Assembly (NCBI GenBank): GCA_028283825.1
Contig: JAPWJW010000003.1
Coordinates: 558,001-622,000 of the forward strand
DNA: 64,000 nt
Reading direction: 5' to 3'
Origin: Azospirillaceae bacterium
Lineage (GTDB): Bacteria > Pseudomonadota > Alphaproteobacteria > Azospirillales > Azospirillaceae
The position numbers and the translations under genes were made by a program. Shown piece after piece: positions 9,675 through 17,574 of this stretch. Every line of letters begins with the position of its first letter. Positions within the stretch are counted from its first letter, which is position 1. The notes under the pieces were generated by a model, which saw only the letters and a list, made by a program, of their open reading frames with translations, made no database searches and was not told the origin of the DNA.

Positions 9675-9703
9675 CGGTGGGCCTGATGGAAAGTGATTTC
9701 ATA

Positions 9704-9719
9704 CCTATCGATAGATAGG
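9704..9719. promoter_or_regulatory. TetR-regulator operator, site 1
   Basis: CCTATCGATAGATAGG, 30 bases upstream of the TetR gene start, sharing the 14-mer CTATCGATAGATAG with site 2. It is a probable autorepression site. Confidence 0.65.
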
Positions 9720-9762
9720 CATTGACAGTGCTCAAGGGAAGCGGTTTAAACGCGGCCACAGA

Positions 9763-9780
9763 CTATCTATCGATAGATAG
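9763..9780. promoter_or_regulatory. TetR-regulator operator, site 2 (perfect palindrome)
   Basis: CTATCTATCGATAGATAG is a perfect 18-base palindrome ending 30 bases before the GST start codon, placed to block the GST promoter or early transcription. Confidence 0.75.
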
Positions 9781-9810
9781 TTAACCGGCTTCCCACCACG
9801 GAGTTCCCCC

Positions 9811-10503
9811 ATGTTGAAGATCTACGACCGCACCGGCCTGCCCAACCCGGCGCGCATCCGCATCGTGCTGGCGGAGAAGGGCCTGGAAGACAGCGTGACG
9901 TTCGAAAGCGTGGACATCATCGCCGCTGAACACCGCAGCGACGCTTTCCTGGCCATGAACCCCGGCGGCACCATCCCGGTACTGGAACTGGAGGACGGCA
10001 CCCACATCGGGGAGTGCACCGCCATCACCGAGTATCTGGACAACCTGGACGGCGATCCCCGCCTGACCGGCCGTACGCCGCGTGAAAAGGCGCTGATCCA
10101 CATGATGCAGCGCCGGGCGGAGGCGGAGGTGCTGGACCCCATCGGCATCTTCTTCCACCACGCTACCCCCGGTCTGGGCACCGCGAACCTGCCGTTCAAG
10201 AGCCCTGAGTGGGCCGGCCGGGCGGAGTGGGGGCAGCGCAACCGCGACCGGGCCCTGCGCGGGCTGGCCTATTTCGACGGCGTGCTGAAGGATCGGCCCT
10301 TCCTGGCCGGCGACCGTCATTCCATGGCGGACATCACGCTGTACGCCGGCCTGTTGTTCGGCGCGCCGGTGGGCATCGGCATCGCGGCGGATCAGGGGCA
10401 CCTGCAGGCGTGGCGGGATCGGTTCGAGGCGCTGCCGGCCGTGAAGAACCGGGGCGGCCAGGAATGGCGCCTGGAGGACCTGAAGCGCCTGGGGCTCGCC
10501 TGA
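9811..10503 (+). CDS. Glutathione S-transferase family protein
   Basis: 230 residues. An N-terminal thioredoxin-fold domain (about 1-80) has DRTGLPNPARIRIVLAEKGL with the start-of-helix Ser/Thr/Asn region, then the cis-Pro block NPGGTIPVLELEDG and the glutathione-contact ECTAITEYLDN. The C-terminal all-helical domain contains FLAGDRHSMADITLYAGL, the conserved N-capping box of GSTs. It should conjugate or reduce electrophiles with glutathione in the cytoplasm. It is divergent from, and probably controlled by, the neighbouring TetR regulator. The substrate cannot be inferred. Confidence 0.93.
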   Translation: MLKIYDRTGLPNPARIRIVLAEKGLEDSVTFESVDIIAAEHRSDAFLAMNPGGTIPVLELEDGTHIGECTAITEYLDNLDGDPRLTGRTPREKALIHMMQRRAEAEVLDPIGIFFHHATPGLGTANLPFKSPEWAGRAEWGQRNRDRALRGLAYFDGVLKDRPFLAGDRHSMADITLYAGLLFGAPVGIGIAADQGHLQAWRDRFEALPAVKNRGGQEWRLEDLKRLGLA

Positions 10504-10556
10504 CCATGAAGGGCGGGGAGGGCGTGCGACCGCACCGCCCTCCTGTCCTGAACGTT

Positions 10557-10606
10557 GGCGCAAGTATGATGAACGTTCACGCATTCATCGTTCGCATTCG
10601 TATGCT
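10557..10606. promoter_or_regulatory. Repeat-containing region upstream of SDR gene
   Basis: Contains the palindrome TGAACGTTCA (10570-10579), and on the minus strand GAATGCG occurs twice 13 bases apart next to GAACG/AACG elements. It lies 40-90 bases upstream of the SDR start, so it may be an operator. No regulator can be assigned. Confidence 0.35.
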
Positions 10607-10647
10607 TACCTTTAGGGCCTTCCAACCCGCTATCAAAGGTAAGCCCC

Positions 10648-11673
10648 ATGCCTGTCCAGCAGCAGCCCATTCCTTCCGGCTTCAGCGCCGCCACCACCGC
10701 CCAGGACGTGATCCGGGGCATTGACCTGACGGGCAAGGTGGCCATCGTCACCGGCGGCTATGCCGGCATCGGGCTGGAGACCACCCGCGCGCTGCGGTCC
10801 GCCGGCGCCACCGTTATCGTTCCCGCCCGCGATGTGCCCAAGGCCCAGGCGGCGCTGGCCGGCCAGGCGGGGGCGGAGATCGCGGTGATGGATCTGATCG
10901 ACCCCGTGTCCATCGACGCCTTCGCGGCGGGCTTCCTCGGCAGCGGCCGGCCACTGCATCTGTTGGTGAACAACGCCGGCATCATGGCCTGTCCGCTGAC
11001 CCATGATGCGCGTGGGTTCGAGGCGCAGTTCGCCACCAACCATCTGGGGCACTTCCAACTGACGGCACGGCTGTGGCCGGCACTACGCCAGGCGGGCGGC
11101 GCCCGGGTGGTCAGCCTGTCCTCGCTGGGCCATCGCTTTTCGCCTGTGGTGTTCGACGATCCCAATTTCGAGCGTCGCGAGTATGACCGCTGGCAGGCCT
11201 ATGGTCAGTCCAAGACGGCTAACGTCCTGTTCGCTTTGGGGCTGGAGGCGCGGGGTGGCGCATACGGTGTGCATGCCTTCTCGGTCCATCCCGGTAGCAT
11301 CGTGGGCACTGACCTGCAGCGTTACATGACGCAGGAGGAATTGCGGGCCTTCGGTGTGCTGGACGCTGAGGGCAAGCCCATTCTGGACCCGGCGCGGAAC
11401 CTGAAGACCGTGGCCCAAGGGGCGGCCACCACGGTGTGGTGCGCCACCAGCCCGCAACTGGAAGGGCGGGGCGGCGTCTATTGCGAGAATTGCGACATCG
11501 CCCGACTGCTGGCACCGGGGGAGGAGGCCGCCCTGGGCACACCCACCACCCGCCGCCCCGGTGCCGTCATGGGCGGCGTGCTGCCCTATGCCGTGGATCC
11601 GGCGGCGGCCGACCGGCTATGGGAGCTCAGCGAACAACTGTTGGACTTGGCGTTCCGGCCTGGAGCCGGCTGA
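10648..11673 (+). CDS. Short-chain dehydrogenase/reductase (retinol-dehydrogenase-like)
   Basis: 341 residues, longer than the 250-residue classical SDRs because of a roughly 25-residue N-terminal extension and a longer C-terminus. The cofactor motif is TGGYAGIG, with NNAGIMACP, catalytic Ser in VVSLSSLGHR and the active site YGQSKTANVLFALGLE. This is the RDH/WWOX-like oxidoreductase type common in bacteria as an uncharacterised NADP-dependent enzyme. It has its own promoter region, 144 bases after the GST gene on the same strand. The substrate is unknown. Confidence 0.9.
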   Translation: MPVQQQPIPSGFSAATTAQDVIRGIDLTGKVAIVTGGYAGIGLETTRALRSAGATVIVPARDVPKAQAALAGQAGAEIAVMDLIDPVSIDAFAAGFLGSGRPLHLLVNNAGIMACPLTHDARGFEAQFATNHLGHFQLTARLWPALRQAGGARVVSLSSLGHRFSPVVFDDPNFERREYDRWQAYGQSKTANVLFALGLEARGGAYGVHAFSVHPGSIVGTDLQRYMTQEELRAFGVLDAEGKPILDPARNLKTVAQGAATTVWCATSPQLEGRGGVYCENCDIARLLAPGEEAALGTPTTRRPGAVMGGVLPYAVDPAAADRLWELSEQLLDLAFRPGAG

Positions 11674-11706
11674 GCAGGGGCAAGATGCGTCCGGCGCTGG
11701 GTGTCG

Positions 11707-12054
11707 TTATTCGATTTTATCTTTGGGGGCGGGTTTCCCCTGTCCCAACTCCCGTCTCATCTTATCGTCCAGGAACTCGCGATGCGCCTGCAGTGATTTT
11801 CTGGCATCCACCATGTTTTCGAATGAGCTGCTGGTTGGAATCGTTTGCTCTGGCGGTGGTTTTGGCGATCCCTCGGCCTTTGGTTCGGATATGGCCCCGT
11901 CACTTTTGATCGTCGATGCAATTCGCCCCGCCAGGTCCGTTCCCCATTTGAGGCGTGCGGCTTCCATATCCAGGCGTTGGGCCAAGGCCTGCGCCTGATC
12001 GGACAATTTCAGACGCTCAATGGCGTCAAGATCACCCGAATCTTTGATCGACAT
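11707..12054 (-). CDS. Hypothetical protein, small charged
   Basis: 115 residues from the ATG at 12054, preceded by a G-rich stretch GGTGGGGGCGAC. There is no signal peptide and no membrane segment. The N-terminal half is predicted helical (DLDAIERLKLSDQAQALAQR, then LDMEAARLKWGTDLAGRIAS). A proline/serine-rich linker follows, then a second charged helix DARKSLQAHREFLDDKMRRE. I do not recognise the family. It is tail-to-tail with the SDR gene and downstream of the porin on the same strand, 98 bases away. Confidence 0.55.
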   Translation of the reverse strand: MSIKDSGDLDAIERLKLSDQAQALAQRLDMEAARLKWGTDLAGRIASTIKSDGAISEPKAEGSPKPPPEQTIPTSSSFENMVDARKSLQAHREFLDDKMRRELGQGKPAPKDKIE

Positions 12055-12152
12055 GTCGCCCCCACCGCCCGAGATATGCAGCAGATTAGGGTAACCGGAT
12101 GCGTTTCCGTATCCGTTTTCGGGAGCATGTCGCCGGAAAGTGGAATCCGTCC

Positions 12153-13481
12153 CTAAATCTCCGCATGGAACCGGAGGCCCAGCACGTTGGCGGGGCCCCG
12201 GTCGCGGTTGTAGCCGGGGTTGGCGACCAGCTGGTAATCCACCGTCAGGTTGATCCCGGTCCACAAGGCGGCGCTGTAGTAGGTTTCCAGGATGCGTTCG
12301 GTGCTGTAGCTCAGGCGCCCGTCGCCCACCAGGATGCCCAGGCCGCCGGCGGCGAAATAGGCGCGGGCGTCGGCGTCCAGGGCGTTGACCACGCCGGCCA
12401 GGCCCACCGTGTCCTTGTCGCGGCCCCAGCGGGCACCGGTGAGCGAAGCCCCCACGGAGAGGGACTTGTTCACGTCGGTGAACTCGTACGCCTCCTTGCT
12501 GCCGTCGTTGGCGCTGGCGCGCAGGAACACGCCCCAGTCATCGCCCACCTGCTGTTCGGCGTTCAGGGCGAAGCCGGCACGGGTGGTGTAGCGGCGGACG
12601 GTGGCGGTGTCGGGCGTGGTGCCGGTCAAGGACGCCAGGCGCACGGCGTCGCCATAGCTGCCCATGTTGGCGTGGTTCTGGAACACCAGCAGTTTGACCT
12701 TGCCGTCGCGGCCCGCCCACTGGTGCCGCTCCTCCGCCTCCACCACCACCTCGTACTGGCCGAAGTCGCGTTGCAGCGCCTTGTTGTTGGGCACGCGCGA
12801 CAGGTCGAACAGGCCGGCGCGCAGGGTCCACCAGCTTTGCGTCCATTCCGCCGCCGCCCCGTAGCTGTAGCCCCAGGCGTCGGCGGCGTAGTCGAAGGCG
12901 CCGCTGTCCACCACGGTCCAGTTCAGGAAATCCTTGCGTGGATCATGGGCGTAGGTGTTGGCGTCGAAGATGTCGGTGACGGAGAACTTGCCGGCCGTCA
13001 GCACGATGTTGTCGGCCGTGCGGCTGCCGCCCAACTGGTTGGCGCCGGCCTCCAGCGGCTGCGTTTCGCCGCCCAGGTTGAAGGTCTGGCGGAAGAAGGC
13101 ACGGTCCAGGCGGATATAGGGTTCGGCCTCACCGACCTTGTAGGCCTCCGCACTGGGGAAGCCCGCCACGCCCAGGGTGTTGCTGAGGCCGAAGCCCTGG
13201 TCGATCTCCGGATTGGCATAGAACTCCAGCCCCGGCAGCAGGCGCACGCCGGCGTAAAGGGTGGCGTCCGTCGTCTCATTGCCGCGCGCGCCCGGATCCA
13301 GGCTGTTGGTCCCGCGATAGGGGGAGGTGAAGCTGGGATGGTATTGCTCCACCAGCGTGAACTGGCCGTGCAGGCTCCAGGTTTCCGGCTCGGCATCGGC
13401 CGGGGTCGCGTCGGTGTCGGCGGCCAGGGCGCCATGATAGAACAGCGCCAGCACAGACGCCGTGATGAGAAGCATTTTCAT
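12153..13481 (-). CDS. Carbohydrate-selective outer-membrane porin, OprB family
   Basis: 442 residues with a signal peptide (MKMLLITASVLALFYHGALA). The mature protein is rich in alternating aromatic/polar strands: WSLHGQFTLVEQYHPSF, LYAGVRLLPGLEFYANPEID, QGFGLSNTLGVAGFPSAEAY, FRQTFNLGGE, LTAGKFSVTDIFDANTYAHD. It ends with NLTVDYQLVANPGYNRDRG and a terminal LGLRFHAEI, all typical of OprB-type porins. It should let sugars or sugar acids cross the outer membrane passively. It lies downstream of the TRAP transporter genes on the same strand, separated by about 200 bases without an operator copy, so it may be a separate transcript. Confidence 0.85.
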   Translation of the reverse strand: MKMLLITASVLALFYHGALAADTDATPADAEPETWSLHGQFTLVEQYHPSFTSPYRGTNSLDPGARGNETTDATLYAGVRLLPGLEFYANPEIDQGFGLSNTLGVAGFPSAEAYKVGEAEPYIRLDRAFFRQTFNLGGETQPLEAGANQLGGSRTADNIVLTAGKFSVTDIFDANTYAHDPRKDFLNWTVVDSGAFDYAADAWGYSYGAAAEWTQSWWTLRAGLFDLSRVPNNKALQRDFGQYEVVVEAEERHQWAGRDGKVKLLVFQNHANMGSYGDAVRLASLTGTTPDTATVRRYTTRAGFALNAEQQVGDDWGVFLRASANDGSKEAYEFTDVNKSLSVGASLTGARWGRDKDTVGLAGVVNALDADARAYFAAGGLGILVGDGRLSYSTERILETYYSAALWTGINLTVDYQLVANPGYNRDRGPANVLGLRFHAEI

Positions 13482-13679
13482 TAGAACAACCCGCCCGCCG
13501 CAGCATCAATTCCTTAACATCTTTCTCTTCGCAAAGTTCCGTTACGGTTTTGCGGAAGGGAAACGATGCAGGTGAACAATCACGGCGGGCGGTATGCGCC
13601 CAATCATATGCTTGAGTCAAATATGTCCTTTTGTCGCAGGCTTGATGTTTTGTTCTGTTATTTCATAACGTTAGTAAGG

Positions 13680-14960
13680 TTATTTCATAACATGCGGCAG
13701 CCAAAGCGACAGGAAAGGGATGTATGAAACGAGCATCAGCACCACGCCGGCCGCCAAGTAAAACGGCCAGATGGAGCGCATCAACCGACCCACGCTGACC
13801 TTGCCGATGGCGCTGCCCACGAACAGGACGGAGCCGATGGGCGGCGTGATCAGGCCGATGCCGCCGTTCAGCATCATGATGACGCCGAACTGCACCGGGT
13901 CGATGCCGAAGGCCTTGGCCACCGGCAGGAAGATGGGGGTGCAGATGATGATCTTCGGTCCCATGTCCATGAAGGTGCTGAGCGCCAGCAGGATCACGTT
14001 CATGATCAGCAGCACGGTGACCTTGTCGTCGGCCAGGGCCTTCAGCGCCGCCACCGCCGCCGCCGGCACCTGAAGATAGGACATCAGCCAGCCGAAGGCG
14101 CTGGCGGCACCGATCATGAACAGGATGATGCCGGTGGTGTGGGCGGAGCCGGCGCATGCCTCTTTGAAGTCCGTCCAGGTCAGGCGGCGATAGACCGCGA
14201 CGGTGACGAACACGGCGTAGACCACGGCGATGGAGGCGCTTTCCACCGCCGTGAAGATGCCGGCGCGCACGCCGCCGAACACCAGCACCACCAGCAACAG
14301 GCCGGGGCTGGCGGAGATCAGGCGCCGGCCCACGGTCCTGAAGCCGGGGAAGGGCTCCACCGCGTAGCCGCGTTTGCGGGCGATGAGGTAGGCGGTGACC
14401 ATCAGGGCCAGCGCCATCACCACGGCGGGCAGGATGCCGGCGGCGAACAGGTCGGCGATGGAAATGCCGCCGCCGCCCGCCGCGGAATAGAGGATCATGT
14501 TGTGCGAGGGCGGCACCAGCAGCGCCACCAGGGCGGAGGTGATGGTGACGTTGACGGCGTAGTCGCGGTCGAACCCGCGCGCCACCATTTGCGGGATCAT
14601 GGTGCCGCCGATGGCCGATGCGTCCGCGATGGCGGATCCCGACACCCCGCCGAAGAAGGCCGACGCCAGCACGTTCACCTGGCCCAGCCCCCCGCGCAGA
14701 TGGCCCACCAGGGCGGAGGCCAGGCCGATCAGTCGTTCGGAAATGCCGCCGCGCATCATCAGTTCACCGGCGAAGATGAACAGGGGGATGGCGATCATGG
14801 CGGTGGAACTGATGCCCGAGGTCATCTGCTGCACCAGCACCATGGGCGGCAGGCCCATGGACGCGATGGCGGCGATGGCGGCCGCGGCGAGGGAGAAGCC
14901 CACCGGCACGCCCAGCAGCAGCAGCAGGGCGAAGACGCCGAACAGGATGGCGGTGTCCAT
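13680..14960 (-). CDS. TRAP transporter large permease subunit (DctM-like)
   Basis: 426 residues and about 12 hydrophobic segments, matching the DctM family. Hallmarks are the N-terminal LLLGVPVGFSLAAAAIAAIAS, IPLFIFAGELMMRGGIS, the ADASAIGGTMIPQMVARGFD motif, PPSHNMILYSA and the C-terminal block NGGIGLITPPIGSVLFVGSA. It forms the sodium-coupled inner-membrane transporter with the DctQ-like subunit encoded four bases upstream and the DctP-like binding protein. The operon order is hydratase, dctP, dctQ, dctM, led by a pectin-regulon operator, which points to uptake of a uronate or a derived sugar acid. Confidence 0.95.
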   Translation of the reverse strand: MDTAILFGVFALLLLLGVPVGFSLAAAAIAAIASMGLPPMVLVQQMTSGISSTAMIAIPLFIFAGELMMRGGISERLIGLASALVGHLRGGLGQVNVLASAFFGGVSGSAIADASAIGGTMIPQMVARGFDRDYAVNVTITSALVALLVPPSHNMILYSAAGGGGISIADLFAAGILPAVVMALALMVTAYLIARKRGYAVEPFPGFRTVGRRLISASPGLLLVVLVFGGVRAGIFTAVESASIAVVYAVFVTVAVYRRLTWTDFKEACAGSAHTTGIILFMIGAASAFGWLMSYLQVPAAAVAALKALADDKVTVLLIMNVILLALSTFMDMGPKIIICTPIFLPVAKAFGIDPVQFGVIMMLNGGIGLITPPIGSVLFVGSAIGKVSVGRLMRSIWPFYLAAGVVLMLVSYIPFLSLWLPHVMK

Positions 14961-14964
14961 GGGA

Positions 14965-15483
14965 TCAATCCTCCGCGTGGGCGGCGGCGGGCAGGGCCAC
15001 CACCAGCCGTTCGGTGGCGAACAGGGCGATCAACGCGCCGCCCAGCGACATGGGCAGATAGTTCAGCCCCTCCGGCAATTCCGTGCCCGGCATGGCGATG
15101 GACCAGTTGTCCACCATCAGGTCCCAGCCCCAGATGGCCAGCGCCGCCCCGATGGCCAGCACCACCAGGCGGGCGAAGGCGGCCAGCCAGCCCTGCACGC
15201 GCGGCGGCGCCACCTGGGCCAGGGCGATGAAGCGGAAATGCATTTCCCGGCGCACGGCCACGGCGGCCCCCATCATGGCCGTCAGCGACATGAACAGCAG
15301 GGTCAGGGGCTCCGTCCAGCCGGGACTGTCGTTGAGCACATAGCGGGCGAAGACCTGCCAGCCTTCCGCCAGGCTCATCCCGATCATGCCGATGGCGGCC
15401 AGCAGGGTGGCGGCGTGGGACAGGCTGGTCAGGATGGTGCCGACCAGGCCGGTGGGCGCCGTCAGGGCGTGGGACGCGTGCAT
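14965..15483 (-). CDS. TRAP transporter small permease subunit (DctQ-like)
   Basis: 172 residues and four predicted transmembrane helices. The conserved DctQ pattern is visible: SLAEGWQVFARYVLNDSPGW, then TEPLTLLFMSLTAMMGAAVA, then the REMHFRF amphipathic region. The ATG at 15483 follows AGGAGGC, which overlaps the 3' end of the dctP-like gene; this is tight coupling within the operon. Confidence 0.93.
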   Translation of the reverse strand: MHASHALTAPTGLVGTILTSLSHAATLLAAIGMIGMSLAEGWQVFARYVLNDSPGWTEPLTLLFMSLTAMMGAAVAVRREMHFRFIALAQVAPPRVQGWLAAFARLVVLAIGAALAIWGWDLMVDNWSIAMPGTELPEGLNYLPMSLGGALIALFATERLVVALPAAAHAED

Positions 15484-15488
15484 GGGCC

Positions 15489-16493
15489 TCAAGCCTCCTG
15501 CCGGATGCGGCGATAGAACTGATTGATGTCGGCGTTCGCCAGGTAGGTTTTCAGCACCGGCTCAGTCGCTTGGCGGAAAGCGTCCTTGTCCACCTGGGTG
15601 ATCTGCACGCCGTTGGCGATGCAATGGGCCTTGGCGTCGGCCTCGTCCTTGTCCCATAAGGCGCGCATGACAGCGACGGACCGGGTGGCCAATTCCAGCA
15701 CCAGGTGGCGGTCGTCGGGTTTCAGCGCCCGCAGGCTGCGGTCGGAGATGAACAGCATCTCCGGCGACATGGAATGTTCCGTCTCCGCCCAGTGATGCGC
15801 CACCTCGAACTGGCGGGTGGAATCCAGGCTGGGCCAGTTGTTCTCCGCCCCATCAATCAGATGGGTCTGCAGGGCTGTGAACACCTCGCCATAGGACAGG
15901 GGCGTGGGATTGGCGCCCATGGCCTGGGCCATGGACATGAAGATGTCGGACAGGGGCACGCGGATCTTCATGCCACGCAAATCGCCGGGCTCATGCACCG
16001 GCCGGCGGCCGTTATAGATGCAGCGCACGCCGCTGTCGTAGAAACAGGCCGCCACCAGGCCGCGCTGGCTCAAGCGTGCCAGCAGGTCGCGTCCCACGGT
16101 GCCGTCCAGCGATCGGCGCATGTGCGCGGTGTCGTCGAAGACATAGGGCAGGGTCAGGACGCCGGAGGCGGGGAAGATGTTGGTCAGGGCCGCGAAGTTG
16201 ACGCGGGTGAAGTCCAGCGCGCCATAGCGCGTCAGGTCGATGGTGTCATTCTCCCGCCCGATCTGGCCGGAATGGTAGACCCGCATGGACAGCCGGCCGC
16301 CGGTCTCCTTCTCCAACTGTTCCCCGATCCAGCGGATGGCCTGGACGGTGGGATAGTTTTCCACATGCACGTCGGATGCGGTGAAGGTGCCGGGCGGCGG
16401 TGCGCCGGCCCGGGCGACCCGTCCGGTCACCAAGCTGGCGGCACAAGCAGCACCCAGCCCCCCTAGCAACTGTCGGCGCTTGATCAATCCCAT
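15489..16493 (-). CDS. TRAP transporter substrate-binding protein (DctP-like), Tat-type signal
   Basis: 334 residues. The N-terminus MGLIKRRQLLGGLGAACAAS carries a twin-arginine motif, so it is likely exported folded through Tat, less usual than Sec export for DctP proteins. Conserved binding-protein features are IGEQLEKETGGRLSMRVYHS, GQIGRENDTIDLTRYGALDF, the MKIRVPLSDIF strand with the carboxylate-binding Arg, and SYGEVFTALQTHLIDGAENN. It captures a carboxylated ligand in the periplasm for the DctQM permease. The pectin-locus context suggests galacturonate, glucuronate or a ketodeoxy acid. It lies 35 bases downstream of the hydratase gene. Confidence 0.93.
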   Translation of the reverse strand: MGLIKRRQLLGGLGAACAASLVTGRVARAGAPPPGTFTASDVHVENYPTVQAIRWIGEQLEKETGGRLSMRVYHSGQIGRENDTIDLTRYGALDFTRVNFAALTNIFPASGVLTLPYVFDDTAHMRRSLDGTVGRDLLARLSQRGLVAACFYDSGVRCIYNGRRPVHEPGDLRGMKIRVPLSDIFMSMAQAMGANPTPLSYGEVFTALQTHLIDGAENNWPSLDSTRQFEVAHHWAETEHSMSPEMLFISDRSLRALKPDDRHLVLELATRSVAVMRALWDKDEADAKAHCIANGVQITQVDKDAFRQATEPVLKTYLANADINQFYRRIRQEA

Positions 16494-16528
16494 TTCCTCC
16501 CGGTTTGTTTTTTATCCCATCGGCGCCG

Positions 16529-17347
16529 TTACGCCTTGGGTGGTCCGCTTGCCGCCGGTTCGGCCCGGCAATGCAGGATGCCATCGGGACCGAAATCGAC
16601 ATGGCCCGACTGCCCGGCCACGATATCGTGGATGCCGGTGGTGGCGCCGGTGGAAATCAGGTCACCGGCCTTCAACGGCCGCCCGCGTCCGGCCAGGTGG
16701 GTCAGCAGGAAACGCAGGGCCGACAAGGGGCCGCCGGGGATGGCGGCGGCACCGCCCCGGCCCACGACCTTGCCCTCGATCACCGTCTCACAGCGCATGC
16801 TGTCCCAGGATCTACCGCGCCAATCAGCGATCTCGGGCCCCAGGATCAGGCCGGCATTGTTGCCGAAGTCCGACACGACGATGGGCGGGCCCAGATCGTT
16901 GATGGTGGCCAGCGGGCTGCCCGCCGGCTCGATCCCGATGTGCAGGGTGGCCACCAGCTCCGCCGCCTCCGCTTCCGTCCATGTGGTCTTGCCCGCCGGC
17001 GCGTCGGTGCCCAGGCGAAAGACGTATTCGGCCTCGATGGCGGCGAAGCCGCCCTGGAAGACGGGGAAGGGGGTGACGGCGGCGCCCTGCGCCTGCCACA
17101 CGGCGCGGGCGAAGATGGGGCCGGCCAGGCGCGGTTCGCCCAGCGTTTCCTCCCAATCCAGCGGGATGCGGCCGATTTTCCAGCCGGCGATGCGGTCGGG
17201 CCACAGGGCGATGGCCAGTTCCTGGGCGGCATATCCCTGGGCCAGGTCGATGGGCGTCGGACCGGGATATCCCGGCAGCGCGTGGGCCGTCTGGCGGGCG
17301 GCGACGAAGGCGGCCGCGGCGGCGGCGGGCACGTAGGCGGCGGTCAT
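16529..17347 (-). CDS. FAH-superfamily hydratase/lyase (2-keto-4-pentenoate hydratase-like)
   Basis: 272 residues from the ATG at 17347 (an upstream ATG at 17383 is possible). The fold is of the MhpD / fumarylacetoacetate-hydrolase superfamily: IAGWKIGRIPLDWEETLG, then GPIFARAVW, FAAIEAEYVFRLG with the metal-ligand Glu pair, HIGIEPAGSP, VVSDFGNNAGLILGPEI and a C-terminal KAGDLISTGATTGIHDI. Known relatives hydrate 2-hydroxypenta-2,4-dienoates or decarboxylate/hydrolyse keto acids. Here it heads the TRAP operon and follows a pectin-regulon operator, so its real substrate may be a 2-keto-sugar acid. That assignment is inference; sequence alone does not tell. Confidence 0.8.
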   Translation of the reverse strand: MTAAYVPAAAAAAFVAARQTAHALPGYPGPTPIDLAQGYAAQELAIALWPDRIAGWKIGRIPLDWEETLGEPRLAGPIFARAVWQAQGAAVTPFPVFQGGFAAIEAEYVFRLGTDAPAGKTTWTEAEAAELVATLHIGIEPAGSPLATINDLGPPIVVSDFGNNAGLILGPEIADWRGRSWDSMRCETVIEGKVVGRGGAAAIPGGPLSALRFLLTHLAGRGRPLKAGDLISTGATTGIHDIVAGQSGHVDFGPDGILHCRAEPAASGPPKA

Positions 17348-17493
17348 GCCCGGCCCCGGTGCGCAGCGCTTACATCGCGCCATGGTTGTAGTTTCGAAAG
17401 TGGAACGATGGCTGCCGCAGCGGCAGGCACGGCACGCCAGAGCATGGTGGACCCTCCCTGGGATCTCGTCATTTCTTGTCCATCGTGTCTAAA

Positions 17494-17507
17494 GGAAACC
17501 GGTGTCA
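17494..17507 (-). promoter_or_regulatory. LacI-type operator copy 3 (hydratase-TRAP operon)
   Basis: TGACACCGGTTTCC read on the minus strand, about 150 bases upstream of the hydratase ATG and identical to copies 1, 5 and 6. Confidence 0.75.
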
Positions 17508-17574
17508 TTTACAAGCCAACTTGTCGGTTCCGCAAAACTTTCGGTCGAGAAGGGCGCTTAGGCGGTTGGAATGT

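Noticed and set aside
12099-13484. Long plus-strand frame opposite the OprB-type porin
   Set aside because: Antisense shadow; the minus frame has a signal peptide and porin strand pattern.
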